Shown here one piece after another: positions 1 to 8,457 of a stretch of DNA of 64,000 bases. The notes beneath the pieces were generated by a model. It was not told where the DNA came from. It saw only the letters and a list, made by a program, of their open reading frames with translations, and searched no databases. Position 1 is the first letter of the stretch. Every line of letters starts with the position of its first letter. Origin of the DNA: an uncultured bacterium (GTDB taxonomy: Bacteria; Pseudomonadota; Alphaproteobacteria; Sphingomonadales; Sphingomonadaceae); the NCBI GenBank assembly GCA_942636505.2, contig CALOGB020000174.1:186001-250000 (forward strand), read 5' to 3'. The position numbers were made by a program, and so were the translations under genes.

Positions 1-141
1 GGTCCTGCGGGGCCGCCCTCTTTCGTTCTGCTGCCTCCTTCCTCAAGATGGGGCGCCGTTCAGCGAACTAGTGCCAGACAAATTTCTCATTGCGCAGCCC
101 CGCAGTGGGTGTATTGTGTTAATAATACACAGGAGGATGCG

Positions 142-873
142 ATGAACTTTCTTGCGCTCGGACTGATCATTCCTCTCGCGGCCTGCTCGTTCAGCTGGAA
201 CGGCGACAATGAAGGCTCGGGGGCTGCGGCGGCGGGTTCGGGGACCACCCGAACCTTCCAGGTTGCCGGTTTCAACGGCATCGACCTTCGGGGCTCGGAC
301 GACGTCGACGTCCGCGTCGGTAACGGCTTTTCGGTTCGCGCCGAGGGACCGAGCGAACAACTCGATCGCCTGCGCATCGAGCGTGACGGCGATACGCTCA
401 ACATCGGGCGCAAGAACGGCGCAAGCTTGGGCTGGAGCAAGGGCGCCAAAGTGAAGGTGTACGTCACCCTGCCACGGCTGACCGACGCGAGTGTCTCTGG
501 ATCGGGCAACATGGCCGTGGACCGTGTCGAGGGCGGTGGGTTCGAAGGCGGAATCGCCGGATCAGGCAATCTCGACATCGCCGCGATCCAGGTCGACGTT
601 GCGAAATTCACGATCGCCGGATCGGGTACCGCGCATGCGAGCGGCACGGCACGCGATCTGAAGGTGGACATCGCAGGCTCGGGTGATCTCGACGGCACCC
701 GGTTTGAGGCGCAATCGGCGACGGTCGAGATCGCCGGTTCGGGAAGCGTGCGCGCGGTGGTGAACGGCGCTGCCAAGGTCGCCATGCTGGGCTCGGGTGA
801 CGTCGATCTCGGGCCGCAATCCCGCTGTACGATCTCCAAGATGGGTTCGGGGCGTGTCCGCTGCGGGCGGTAA
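142..873 (+). CDS. DUF2807 (head GIN domain) lipoprotein
   Basis: The product is a 243-residue envelope protein of the DUF2807 / putative auto-transporter adhesin head (GIN) family, whose exact function is unknown. The N terminus is a lipoprotein signal: hydrophobic stretch, then LAAC with Cys15 as the lipidation site. From about residue 30 on, the chain is a repetitive beta-helix-like fold in which GSG turns recur (VSGSGN, IAGSGN, IAGSGT, IAGSGD, IAGSGS, LGSGD). The ATG at 142 is chosen because AGGAGG sits at 131-136; an upstream in-frame ATG at 109 lacks this and would bury the signal peptide. A second DUF2807 gene follows 49 bp downstream. The 141 bp before it shows no gene. Confidence 0.85.
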   Translation: MNFLALGLIIPLAACSFSWNGDNEGSGAAAAGSGTTRTFQVAGFNGIDLRGSDDVDVRVGNGFSVRAEGPSEQLDRLRIERDGDTLNIGRKNGASLGWSKGAKVKVYVTLPRLTDASVSGSGNMAVDRVEGGGFEGGIAGSGNLDIAAIQVDVAKFTIAGSGTAHASGTARDLKVDIAGSGDLDGTRFEAQSATVEIAGSGSVRAVVNGAAKVAMLGSGDVDLGPQSRCTISKMGSGRVRCGR

Positions 874-922
874 GCCGCCGCCGGACTTGCGCGGGGGTAC
901 ATAACCGGCGACGTTCGCGGGC

Positions 923-1645
923 ATGAGATATCTGCTCGCCGCGTCGCTGCTCCTGGCCTCGCCGGCATTCGCCCAGTCTTCCGCGACGAGCCGGACGGTC
1001 TCGGTCGGCAGCTTCGATCGGGTGCGGGTCGAGGGGCCGTTCGAGGTCCGCGTCACGACCGGCTCGCCGCGTGCGACCATCACCGGACCGGGCAGGGGGG
1101 ACGATGTGGCCGTCCGGGTCGATGGTACCACGCTGTCGGTGCGCAAGGGCACCGGCGGCTGGGGCGAGCAGACACGTGGCGGCGGCGGGGCGGGGCCGAT
1201 CGTCGTGACGCTCTCGACGCCCGGGCTGACCTCGGCCAGCGTCGCGGCCGGCGGGCGGCTGACGATCGCGAAGATCCGCGGCATGCGCGTCGACGTGACG
1301 GTCAGCGGTAACGGGAGCTTGGCCCTCGCGGCGGCCGATACCGATCAGTTGAACGCGACGCTGATCGGGACCGGCCAGATGACGCTCGCCGGCCGCGCGG
1401 CGCGCGCGCGCCTCGTGACGAGCGGGCCAGGCGCGATCGACGCATCGGGGCTGGCGGTCAATGACCTGACCGTCCACCTTGACGGCGTCGGCGAGACGAA
1501 GGCGGCGGCGCGCTACACGGCGCAGGTGACGAACAGCGGGCTGGGAACGGTAACGATCACCGGCAACGCGAAATGCCGCGTCGATGCAGCGGCCGGTGGG
1601 CCGGTGGTCTGCGGGAACCCGGCGGCGGGAGTCTCTGCTCCGTAG
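923..1645 (+). CDS. DUF2807 secreted protein, paralogue of the preceding gene
   Basis: A 240-residue secreted protein of the same DUF2807 fold as its upstream neighbour. It has a classical signal peptide (MRYLLAASLLLASPAFA, cleavage before Gln18) rather than a lipobox, so it should be periplasmic or surface released. The body begins with TVSVGSFDRVRVEGPFEV, matching the F-x-x-V/I-x-V-x-G-x-x-D/E-V opening of the family, but the GSG repeats are weaker than in the first copy. The two genes lie in the same direction with a 49 bp gap and are probably co-transcribed. Function is not known; family membership is clear, role is not. Confidence 0.85.
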   Translation: MRYLLAASLLLASPAFAQSSATSRTVSVGSFDRVRVEGPFEVRVTTGSPRATITGPGRGDDVAVRVDGTTLSVRKGTGGWGEQTRGGGGAGPIVVTLSTPGLTSASVAAGGRLTIAKIRGMRVDVTVSGNGSLALAAADTDQLNATLIGTGQMTLAGRAARARLVTSGPGAIDASGLAVNDLTVHLDGVGETKAAARYTAQVTNSGLGTVTITGNAKCRVDAAAGGPVVCGNPAAGVSAP

Positions 1646-1759
1646 AAAGGGATGGTGTGCTGCTGCCCCATCCACGCCGACCTCTCCCCGGCGAAATCCG
1701 CATCTGGATCGAGCCAGCTACCCTATCCGTATCGGCCCTCATACCTTCCGAACGTGTAT

Positions 1760-1854
1760 CGTCATTCCCGCGGCGGCGGGAACCCATACTGGCTGACCTC
1801 ACACTGAGATCGCTATCCTTTGAGAATATGGATTCCCGCCTGCGCGGGGATGAC
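1760..1854. repeat. Palindromic intergenic repeat (CGTCATTCCCGC type)
   Basis: The 5' arm CGTCATTCCCGC at 1760 is mirrored by the 3' arm GCGGGGATGACG ending at 1854, giving an inverted repeat of about 95 bp with its own inner hairpins. It lies between the convergent ends of the DUF2807 gene and the DUF1489 gene and could fold as a bidirectional transcript end. Similar elements recur in other gaps of this window. Confidence 0.7.
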
Positions 1855-1908
1855 GGTAGAGTTTATCGTCGGGTGGGATGAACCTCGACGGGGTCTGGGC
1901 CCCGCCCC

Positions 1909-2313
1909 TTAAATGAGCGCCAGTTCCGCCAGCTTCGTCATCAATGCCGGCGGCATCACGTCCAGCCCGGTCGCATCGCCACCCAGGTCGAGCGGCGCGT
2001 CCGCGCCCTCTAGATACCGCCACCCCTGATGCGCACGCTTAGGCCGCGCTTGAACCAGCACCAGCTTCGGATCGATGTGGATGGCGACGCGACCTTCCTC
2101 AGCCTCGCCGAATCCGAGGATCGGCGAGCGGGCGATCAGCTGGTGCTTGAGGATCCAGAACATCGAACCCTGACCAGCGACCTCTTCATGCCGCTTGGGC
2201 AGATAGCGCGTGGTGAGGAACACCGGCCCCTCTTCGCCACGCAGCCGGAGCCGCTCCGCCAGATGGTCGACGCTTTCCGCGCCGAACGCGACTTTGGTGA
2301 GGTGGAGCGGCAT
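1909..2313 (-). CDS. DUF1489 family protein
   Basis: A 134-residue protein of the DUF1489 family, common in Alphaproteobacteria and of unknown function. It opens MPLHLTKVAFGAESVDHL and carries the family-typical segments TTRYLPKRHEEV and SMFWILKHQLIARSPILGF, followed by IHIDPKLVLVQARPKRAHQGWRY split over residues about 78-100. It has no signal peptide or membrane segment and is probably cytoplasmic. Length is normal for the family. The gene is on the minus strand 31 bp downstream of mgtE and may be co-transcribed with it. Confidence 0.85.
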   Translation of the reverse strand: MPLHLTKVAFGAESVDHLAERLRLRGEEGPVFLTTRYLPKRHEEVAGQGSMFWILKHQLIARSPILGFGEAEEGRVAIHIDPKLVLVQARPKRAHQGWRYLEGADAPLDLGGDATGLDVMPPALMTKLAELALI

Positions 2314-2344
2314 AGCGTTGGAAATGGGCGTTAATACCGGACGA

Positions 2345-3754
2345 TCAACCGTGTAGACCCCACAAAGACGCGAGCCCGAGGAACGAGAAGAACCCCATCG
2401 TGTCGGTCATCGTCGTCACGAACACGGCGGATGACACCGCGGGATCGATCCGGAATTTGTCGAGGGTCACCGGCACAAGCACGCCGCTGAGCCCTGCGAC
2501 GATATTGTTGGTCAGCATCGCCGCCGCGATCACGATCGACAGATTCTGGTTGTGGAAGATCAGATACGTCCCAAGCCCGATCAACGCCCCCAGCATGACG
2601 CCATTCGCGGCGGCGATGCGGAACTCGCGGCCGATCATCCGCGCGGTGTTCGAACTCGTCAGCTGGTTCGTCGCCAGCGCGCGCACCACCACGGCGAGCG
2701 TCTGCGTGCCGGCATTGCCGCCCATCCCCGAGACGATCGGCATCAGCACCGCGAGCAGCGCAAAGCTCGCGATCGTCCCCTGGAACAGGCCCACGACGGA
2801 CGACGCGACCATCGCGGTACCGAGATTGACCACCAGCCACGTGAAACGTGTGCGCACCGTCAGCCGGATCGGCTCGTTAATGTCGCCATCGCCTGCACCG
2901 GCGAGCCGCAGCGTATCCTCGCCCGCCTCTTCCGAAATGATATGGACGATGTCGTCGACCGTGATCATCCCGACCAGCCGGCCGCCATGATCGACTACTG
3001 CGGCGGAGATCAGCGCGTATTTCTGGAAGCGCAGCGCGACTTCCTCCTGGTCCATGTCGACCGGGATCAGCGTCTGCTCGCGCTTCATCACATCGGCGAT
3101 CGCGATCCCGCGCGGGGTGCGCAGCATCCACGACAGCTGGCACGTGCCGATCGGCTTGTGCGCGGGGTCGACGACGAAGATTTCCCAGAAATCGGTCGTC
3201 AGCTCCTCGTGGCCGCGCAAATAGTCGATCGCATCGCCCACCGTCCAATGTTCGGGCACCGCGATCAGCTCGCGCTGCATCAGGCGACCGGCGGACTCCT
3301 CGGCGTAGCTCAGCGCCTCCTCGATCGCCGCGCGATCATCCGGATCGAGCGCACGCAACACCGCGCGCTGTTCGTCCTCGTCCATGTCCTCGATGATCGC
3401 GACGGCATCGTCGGTATCGAGCTCGGACGCGAGATCGGCGACTTGGTGCGGCTCGAGCGCATCGATCAGGTCCTCGCGGACGTAATCGTTCATCTCGGCG
3501 AACACGTCGCCGTCGAGCAGGTCGGTGACCGCACGGGCCAGCGCGGCGCGATCCTGTTGCGGGGTCAGCTCGAACAGATCGGCGATGTCGGCCGGGTGCA
3601 ACGGCTCGACCAGCGTACGCGCCGCCTCGTCGTCGCCGTCCTCCACCGCATCGAGCACCGCCCGCACGAATTCGGGACGCAGATGGTCGTCGCGATCGAG
3701 CTGGTTTTCGGGCTGGGTGTCGGTTTCGACCTCGGGAAGCTCGAGTTCGCTCAT
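2345..3754 (-). CDS. mgtE: Magnesium transporter MgtE
   Basis: Inner-membrane Mg2+ channel of 469 residues. The acidic cytoplasmic MgtE_N superhelical domain covers about residues 30-140 (LHPADIADLFELTPQQDRA), a CBS-domain pair follows at about 145-270, and five membrane helices make up 300-469. The pore signature GNAGTQTLAVVVRALATNQL is present. In studied homologues the N and CBS domains bind Mg2+ and close the pore when Mg2+ is plentiful; the many Asp/Glu residues here fit that. Length is typical. The ATG at 3754 is preceded on the minus strand by AGGGAGGC. Confidence 0.95.
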   Translation of the reverse strand: MSELELPEVETDTQPENQLDRDDHLRPEFVRAVLDAVEDGDDEAARTLVEPLHPADIADLFELTPQQDRAALARAVTDLLDGDVFAEMNDYVREDLIDALEPHQVADLASELDTDDAVAIIEDMDEDEQRAVLRALDPDDRAAIEEALSYAEESAGRLMQRELIAVPEHWTVGDAIDYLRGHEELTTDFWEIFVVDPAHKPIGTCQLSWMLRTPRGIAIADVMKREQTLIPVDMDQEEVALRFQKYALISAAVVDHGGRLVGMITVDDIVHIISEEAGEDTLRLAGAGDGDINEPIRLTVRTRFTWLVVNLGTAMVASSVVGLFQGTIASFALLAVLMPIVSGMGGNAGTQTLAVVVRALATNQLTSSNTARMIGREFRIAAANGVMLGALIGLGTYLIFHNQNLSIVIAAAMLTNNIVAGLSGVLVPVTLDKFRIDPAVSSAVFVTTMTDTMGFFSFLGLASLWGLHG

Positions 3755-3862
3755 GGCTGCCTCCCTTAAAAGATGCGCGGTTGGGCCCTAACGCGGCCGG
3801 CGTGCATTTGCCAGTCGGAGTGCGGCTCCCTATCTGCCGCGCATCAATTCAGGAGAACATGA

Positions 3863-4321
3863 ATGGCTGACACCCCCGAAACGCTCACGCTGACCCTCGA
3901 TGGCGGCGATGTCACGATCAAGCTGCGTCCCGATCTGGCGCCCAAGCACGTCGAGCGGATCGTCGAACTGGCGAACGAAGGCTTCTACGACGGCGTCCCC
4001 TTCCACCGCGTGATCCCGGGCTTCATGGCGCAGGGCGGTGACGGTGGTCGCGGCGACGGCACCGGTGGCTCGAGCAAGCCCAACCTCAAGGCTGAATTCT
4101 CGGCCGAGCCGCACGTCCGCGGCGTGTGCTCGATGGCGCGCACCAACCAGCCCGACACGGCGAACTCGCAGTTCTTCATCGTGTTCGACGACGCACGCTT
4201 CCTCGACAAGCAGTACACCGTCTGGGGCGAAGTCACCGACGGTATGGACCTGATCGACGCGCTGCCAAAGGGCGAGCCCCCGCGTTCGCCGGGCAAGATC
4301 GTCAAGGCACGCGCTGCTTAA
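3863..4321 (+). CDS. Peptidyl-prolyl cis-trans isomerase, cyclophilin type
   Basis: A 152-residue single-domain cyclophilin without signal peptide, thus a cytoplasmic proline isomerase (PpiB-like). Signatures seen are PFHRVIPGFMAQGGDGG (catalytic Arg in FHRVIPGFM), the substrate-site segment MARTNQPDTANSQFFI and the C-terminal DGMDLIDALPKGEPP. AGGAGA at 3851-3856 places the start at the ATG at 3863. It is transcribed divergently from mgtE across a 108 bp gap and converges on the LysR gene downstream, with a palindromic repeat between their ends. Confidence 0.95.
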   Translation: MADTPETLTLTLDGGDVTIKLRPDLAPKHVERIVELANEGFYDGVPFHRVIPGFMAQGGDGGRGDGTGGSSKPNLKAEFSAEPHVRGVCSMARTNQPDTANSQFFIVFDDARFLDKQYTVWGEVTDGMDLIDALPKGEPPRSPGKIVKARAA

Positions 4322-4329
4322 GCTGAATT

Positions 4330-4434
4330 CCCCTCCCGCTTGCGGGAGGGACTAGGGGAGGGCGCGACGTACGTACCGGCGCCCGGTGCATGAGGCACGC
4401 CCCTCCCCCGCCCCCTCCCGCAAGCGGGAGGGGA
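4330..4434. repeat. Palindromic repeat, CCCCTCCCGCTTGCGGGAGGG type
   Basis: An element of about 105 bp whose ends are both small hairpins: CCCTCCCGCTTGCGGGAGGG at 4331-4350 and CCCTCCCGCAAGCGGGAGGG at 4414-4433. It separates two convergent genes. A near-identical element is inserted inside the pccA reading frame at 61137-61256. Confidence 0.85.
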
Positions 4435-4441
4435 GCAGCGG

Positions 4442-5326
4442 TCATACTTCCGCCACCGTCCGTATCAGCCAGTCGTGGAACAGCTTGACTGGCTTGGTCT
4501 GCAACGCTCGCGGGCGGCACACGAACCAGTAGCTGTACGGGCTCTCGACCTCGATATCGAACAGCCGAACGAGGCGCGGATCGTTCGCATCCTCGAAATG
4601 GCTCGCATGCATGAACGCGACGCCGAGCCCTTGCGCGGCAGCCTCCAGCATCAGCGCGCCCGAATCGAAATGATCGATCGCTAGCGGCTCGATATCGTCA
4701 AGCCCCGCCGCCGTTCGCCATGCGGTGAACGTATCCGTCATATCGCGGTGGACCAGCGCTGTCAGTGTCGACAGCTGTTCGGGTCGCGTGACCGGGTCCG
4801 CGCGCTCCAGCAAACTCCGCGCACCGATCACATATACCGAGTTCCGATCGAGCCGCCGCGCGTAGAACGCCGGGTCGATCTCGCGTGACAGCGCGATCAC
4901 CGCATCCAGTCCATCGCCAAGCCGCGACACCAGATGCGCTGCGGTATCGATATCGAGATGCAGCTCCGGGTGCGACGTCCGTAGCTCGCCCAGACGTGGA
5001 AACAGCTTCTGCGACGCATAGAGCGGCAGGATTCCAAGACGCAACCGCAGCACTTCGGTCGTGCTGGTCAGCGATTCGACCGCGTCCGACAGCGAATCGA
5101 GCACCGGTGCGATCTGCGCCAGCAACCGTTCGCCATCCGCATTCAGCACCATCGCCTGATGCCGCCGCGCGAACAGCGGCTTGGCGATGAACCGTTCCAG
5201 GCTCTGCACGCGCCGGCTGAGCGCAGGTGCGGACAGTGCCAGATCCTCGGCGGCGGCCTTGATCGACCCCAGCCGCGCGACCTGCACGAACGCCTCGATA
5301 GCCCCCAGTGGCGGCAGCCTGCGCAT
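4442..5326 (-). CDS. LysR family transcriptional regulator
   Basis: A 294-residue LysR-type DNA-binding regulator. The winged helix-turn-helix is at about residues 4-62 (PPLGAIEAFVQVARLGS, then ALSRRVQSLERFIAKPLF), and a periplasmic-binding-protein-like effector domain follows at about 90-290. The opening PPLGAIEAF and the overall layout resemble the GcvA subgroup, but the target is not evident. The ATG at 5326 has AAGAGGAA upstream; a longer reading frame to 5377 has no such site. The neighbour on the far side is the CDC48-type ATPase, divergently arranged, with a candidate small RNA between. The effector is unknown. Confidence 0.85.
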   Translation of the reverse strand: MRRLPPLGAIEAFVQVARLGSIKAAAEDLALSAPALSRRVQSLERFIAKPLFARRHQAMVLNADGERLLAQIAPVLDSLSDAVESLTSTTEVLRLRLGILPLYASQKLFPRLGELRTSHPELHLDIDTAAHLVSRLGDGLDAVIALSREIDPAFYARRLDRNSVYVIGARSLLERADPVTRPEQLSTLTALVHRDMTDTFTAWRTAAGLDDIEPLAIDHFDSGALMLEAAAQGLGVAFMHASHFEDANDPRLVRLFDIEVESPYSYWFVCRPRALQTKPVKLFHDWLIRTVAEV

Positions 5327-5439
5327 GATTCCTCTTTCGACTCGACGAGTGTGACAATGACCGCTGAACGCATTCATGCATGCGATTGCAGTTAGCGCAA
5401 TCGTAGCTGATCCCTTCGCACTTGCAACACGAACCGTCT

Positions 5440-5520
5440 CGACGCAAAAAGACCTCGCCTTTCAGGCATCCTCTCCTAAAAACTTTCACGGGCTGGCCTT
5501 AATTGGCCGGCCCTTTTTTT
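5440..5520 (+). ncRNA. Candidate small RNA ending in a Rho-independent terminator
   Basis: There is a strong plus-strand terminator at 5490-5520 with no plus-strand gene before it; the nearest upstream gene is the minus-strand LysR gene starting at 5326. Ahead of the hairpin lies a pyrimidine-rich stretch with CTTTCAGGCATCCTCTCC followed by an A-rich single-stranded segment. CU-rich loops of this kind are typical of alphaproteobacterial trans-acting small RNAs that pair with Shine-Dalgarno sequences. From memory it resembles the suhB/mmgR (alpha-r8) family, but this was not checked. The 5' end is a guess; about 80 nt is assumed. The alternative is a leader or attenuator of the ATPase gene at 5592. 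Confidence 0.55.
5490..5520 (+). terminator. Rho-independent terminator
   Basis: GGGCTGGCC (5490-5498), loop TTAATT, GGCCGGCCC (5505-5513), then seven T. All nine positions pair, counting one G-T wobble. It lies 71 bp before the CDC48 gene start and after no visible plus-strand coding gene. Confidence 0.85.
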
Positions 5521-5591
5521 GTGTTTTCAACCCCTGACAAGGCTGGAACCGGCCCCCTATCTCGGACGCTACGAGATCGAATGGAGTCGAC

Positions 5592-7865
5592 ATGGCCGAT
5601 AGCGAAATCCCCACGCGCAAAATCCAGGTCGCCAACGCGCGTCCCGAAGACAGCGGCCGCGGTCTGGCGCACCTTCCGCGCGCGCTGATGGCAACGCTCG
5701 GCATCGGCGAGGGCGATGTTATCGAGATCCTCGGCAAGCAGAACACACCCGCGCGCGCCGTCGGGCCCTATCCGGAAGACGAGGGTCTCGACATTCTTCG
5801 CCTCGACGGTCTCCAGCGCGCCAATGCCGGCGTCGGCTCGGGCGATTTCGTCGAGGTGCGCAAAGCCGAGTCGAAGCCCGCAACCCGTGTCGTCTTTGCG
5901 CCGGCGCAGCAGAACCTCCGCCTCCAGGGTTCGACCAACGCGCTCAAGCGCACGTTCCTGGGCCGGCCGATCTGCCAGGGTGATATCGTCGCGACCGCGG
6001 GGCATCAGCGCGTCGGCAACATGCCGCCGGGCGTCCAGCAGTTCATGAACGCGCCGGCGTACGCGTTGCAGGAGATTCGCCTCGCGGTGATCGCCGCCAG
6101 CCCCAAGGGCGTGGTACACATCGACGAGAATACCGAGATCGAACTCCGCTCCGAATACGAGGAACCGCAGGCCGCACGGCGTGCCGACGTCACGTACGAC
6201 GACATCGGCGGCATGGCGCAGACGATCGACCAGTTGCGCGAGATGGTCGAACTGCCGCTCCGCTACCCCGAACTCTTTCAGCGGCTCGGCGTCGATCCAC
6301 CCAAGGGCGTGTTGCTGCATGGCCCTCCCGGCACCGGCAAGACGCGACTCGCGCGCGCCGTCGCCAACGAATCCGACGCGCAGTTCTTCCTGATCAACGG
6401 CCCCGAGATCATGGGCTCGGCCTATGGCGAGTCTGAATCACGCCTGCGCGAAGTGTTCGAGGAAGCCGCGAAGGCAGCACCGTCGATCGTATTTATCGAC
6501 GAGATCGATTCGATCGCGCCCAAGCGTGGCCAGGTGTCGGGCGAGGCGGAAAAGCGTCTCGTCGCGCAGTTGCTGACGTTGATGGACGGCATCGAATCGC
6601 GCGCCAACCTTGTCGTCATTGCGGCGACCAACCGTCCCGAGGCGATCGATGAAGCGCTGCGTCGTCCGGGCCGGTTCGACCGTGAGATCGTCGTCGGCGT
6701 GCCCGACGAGCGCGGTCGTCGCGAGATCCTTGGCATCCACACGCGTGGCATGCCCCTCGGCGACCGCGTCGATCTCGATGAACTGTCGCGCACCACCTAC
6801 GGCTTCGTCGGTGCCGATCTCGCCGCACTAACCCGTGAGGCGGCGATCGAGGCGGTGCGTCGAATCATGCCGAAGCTCAACCTCGAGGAGCGGACGATCC
6901 CGCCCGAGGTGCTCGACGAATTGTCGGTCACGCGCGAGGATTTCTTGGGTGCGCTCAAACGCGTCCAGCCCTCGGCGATGCGCGAAGTCATGGTGCAGGC
7001 GCCGACCGTGCGTTGGGCGGACGTCGGCGGGCTCGACGATGCGCAGATGCGGCTGAAGGAAGGCGTCGAACTCCCGCTCAAGAACCCCGACGCGTTCCGC
7101 CGGCTCGGTATCCGCCCGGCCAAGGGCTTCCTGCTCTACGGCCCCCCCGGCACCGGCAAGACATTGCTCGCCAAGGCCGTCGCGCGCGAGGCGGAGGCGA
7201 ACTTCATCGCCACGAAATCGTCAGACCTGCTGAGCAAATGGTACGGCGAAAGCGAACAGCAGATCGCCCGCCTGTTCCAGCGCGCACGCCAGGTCGCGCC
7301 GTGCGTTATCTTCATCGATGAGCTCGACTCGCTGGTGCCCGCGCGTGGCAGCGGCGCCGGCGAGCCGCAGGTGACCGAGCGCGTTGTCAACACGATCCTG
7401 GCCGAGATGGACGGGCTGGAGGAGTTGCAGTCGGTCGTCGTGATCGGCGCGACCAACCGGCCCAATTTGATCGACCCGGCGTTGCTGCGCCCGGGGCGGT
7501 TCGACGAACTCGTCTATGTCGGCGTCCCCGACAAGGCCGGCCGTCGTCGCATCCTCAGCATCCAGACCGAGAAGATGCCGCTGGCGTCTGACGTCGACCT
7601 CGATCGCCTCGCGGACCGCACCGACCGTTTCTCGGGTGCAGACCTCGAGGACGTCGTCCGCCGCGCTGGCCTGGTAGCGTTGCGCCGCTCGATCGACTCG
7701 ACCGACGTGACGATGGCCGACTTCGAAGGCGCGTTGAAGGAGTCGCGCGCTAGCGTAACCCCGGAGACCGAACGCGAATACGAACAGATGGCCGCGCGCC
7801 TGAAGCAGGATGCGACGGCAATCCAGCCCCTGGGTTTCGCGTTCCCCAGCAAGGCGGACGACTGA
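5592..7865 (+). CDS. CDC48/VCP-type AAA+ ATPase, two ATPase domains
   Basis: A 757-residue homologue of the archaeal and eukaryotic CDC48/p97 unfoldase. An N-terminal substrate-recruiting double-psi barrel and CDC48 domain 2 occupy about residues 1-190. The D1 ATPase has Walker A GPPGTGKT at 244-251 and Walker B IVFIDEID at 299-306; D2 has GPPGTGKT at 517-524 and VIFIDELD at 572-579. Both carry the NRP sensor segment followed by RRPGRFD or LRPGRFD arginine fingers, so both rings look active. It presumably threads proteins or dismantles complexes in the cytoplasm; bacterial substrates are unknown. It stands alone, downstream of a terminator/small-RNA candidate, so it must have its own promoter or be controlled by readthrough. 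Confidence 0.95.
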   Translation: MADSEIPTRKIQVANARPEDSGRGLAHLPRALMATLGIGEGDVIEILGKQNTPARAVGPYPEDEGLDILRLDGLQRANAGVGSGDFVEVRKAESKPATRVVFAPAQQNLRLQGSTNALKRTFLGRPICQGDIVATAGHQRVGNMPPGVQQFMNAPAYALQEIRLAVIAASPKGVVHIDENTEIELRSEYEEPQAARRADVTYDDIGGMAQTIDQLREMVELPLRYPELFQRLGVDPPKGVLLHGPPGTGKTRLARAVANESDAQFFLINGPEIMGSAYGESESRLREVFEEAAKAAPSIVFIDEIDSIAPKRGQVSGEAEKRLVAQLLTLMDGIESRANLVVIAATNRPEAIDEALRRPGRFDREIVVGVPDERGRREILGIHTRGMPLGDRVDLDELSRTTYGFVGADLAALTREAAIEAVRRIMPKLNLEERTIPPEVLDELSVTREDFLGALKRVQPSAMREVMVQAPTVRWADVGGLDDAQMRLKEGVELPLKNPDAFRRLGIRPAKGFLLYGPPGTGKTLLAKAVAREAEANFIATKSSDLLSKWYGESEQQIARLFQRARQVAPCVIFIDELDSLVPARGSGAGEPQVTERVVNTILAEMDGLEELQSVVVIGATNRPNLIDPALLRPGRFDELVYVGVPDKAGRRRILSIQTEKMPLASDVDLDRLADRTDRFSGADLEDVVRRAGLVALRRSIDSTDVTMADFEGALKESRASVTPETEREYEQMAARLKQDATAIQPLGFAFPSKADD

Positions 7866-7871
7866 CCCGCG

Positions 7872-7901
7872 CTTCCCACCCGGTTCCTGCCGGGTGGGAA
7901 G
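7872..7901 (+). terminator. Hairpin after the CDC48 gene, possible terminator
   Basis: A perfect 12-bp stem, CTTCCCACCCGG / CCGGGTGGGAAG, with a TTCCTG loop, begins 6 bp after the stop codon of the ATPase gene. There is no T tract, so it may be a transcript-stabilising or Rho-assisted end rather than an intrinsic terminator. Confidence 0.5.
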
Positions 7902-7954
7902 ATGGGCGTAGCGAGTTTGCCGCCGGAATCATTGTTGCACGCCGCATGGCCATG

Positions 7955-7972
7955 TTGTACCATTCGGTACAA
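7955..7972 (+). promoter_or_regulatory. Palindromic operator, probably for the downstream TetR regulator
   Basis: TTGTACC-ATTC-GGTACAA is a perfect 7-bp inverted repeat with a 4-bp spacer, 20 bp before the start of the DUF1348 gene. Its position and size fit a TetR-family operator, and the two-gene unit that follows ends in a TetR gene, so autoregulation is the natural reading. No binding data exist for this sequence. Confidence 0.65.
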
Positions 7973-7992
7973 GTTGATCGATAGGTGCCGCC

Positions 7993-8457
7993 ATGTCCCG
8001 ACCGCCACTGCCTCCATTCACCCATGAGACCGCAGCGCAGAAGGCGCGCATGGCGGAGGATGCGTGGAACAGCCGCGATCCCGACAAGGTGTCGCTGGCC
8101 TACACGCCCGACAGCGTCTGGCGGAACCGGGCCGAATTCCTGACCGGCCGCGACGCGATCGTCGTCTTCCTGACGCGCAAATGGGCAGCGGAACTCGATT
8201 ATCGCCTCATCAAGGAAGTCTGGGCGCATGACGGCAACAGGATGGCGGTGCGGTTCGCCTATGAATGGCGCAACGACGCCGGCGACTGGTTCCGATCCTA
8301 TGGCAACGAGAATTGGGAGTTCGACGACGCCGGGCTGATGGCGTGCCGCATCGCCTCGATCAACGACTGCGCGATCGCGGAAGGCGACCGCAAGTTCCAT
8401 TGGCCGCTCGGCCGTCGCCCCGACGATCATCCCTCGCTAAGCGACCTCGGCCTCTGA
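7993..8457 (+). CDS. DUF1348 / NTF2-like (SnoaL fold) protein
   Basis: A 154-residue protein of the DUF1348 group of the NTF2-like superfamily, small cone-shaped folds that bind or turn over small molecules. Family features seen are [20 protein letters not shown], the run [17 protein letters not shown], and [20 protein letters not shown]. The whole chain is one domain of the usual length. The reaction is not known. It is the first gene of a two-gene unit with the TetR regulator, which overlaps its stop codon, behind a palindromic operator, so it may handle or neutralise the ligand the regulator senses. Confidence 0.85.
   Translation: MSRPPLPPFTHETAAQKARMAEDAWNSRDPDKVSLAYTPDSVWRNRAEFLTGRDAIVVFLTRKWAAELDYRLIKEVWAHDGNRMAVRFAYEWRNDAGDWFRSYGNENWEFDDAGLMACRIASINDCAIAEGDRKFHWPLGRRPDDHPSLSDLGL

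Noticed and set aside
43..360. Minus-strand frame at the window start
   Set aside because: It overlaps the DUF2807 lipoprotein gene in antisense and has no recognisable features.
2552..3769. 405-codon plus-strand frame opposite mgtE
   Set aside because: Arg/Asp/His-rich composition with no family match and complete overlap with the conserved mgtE gene on the other strand.
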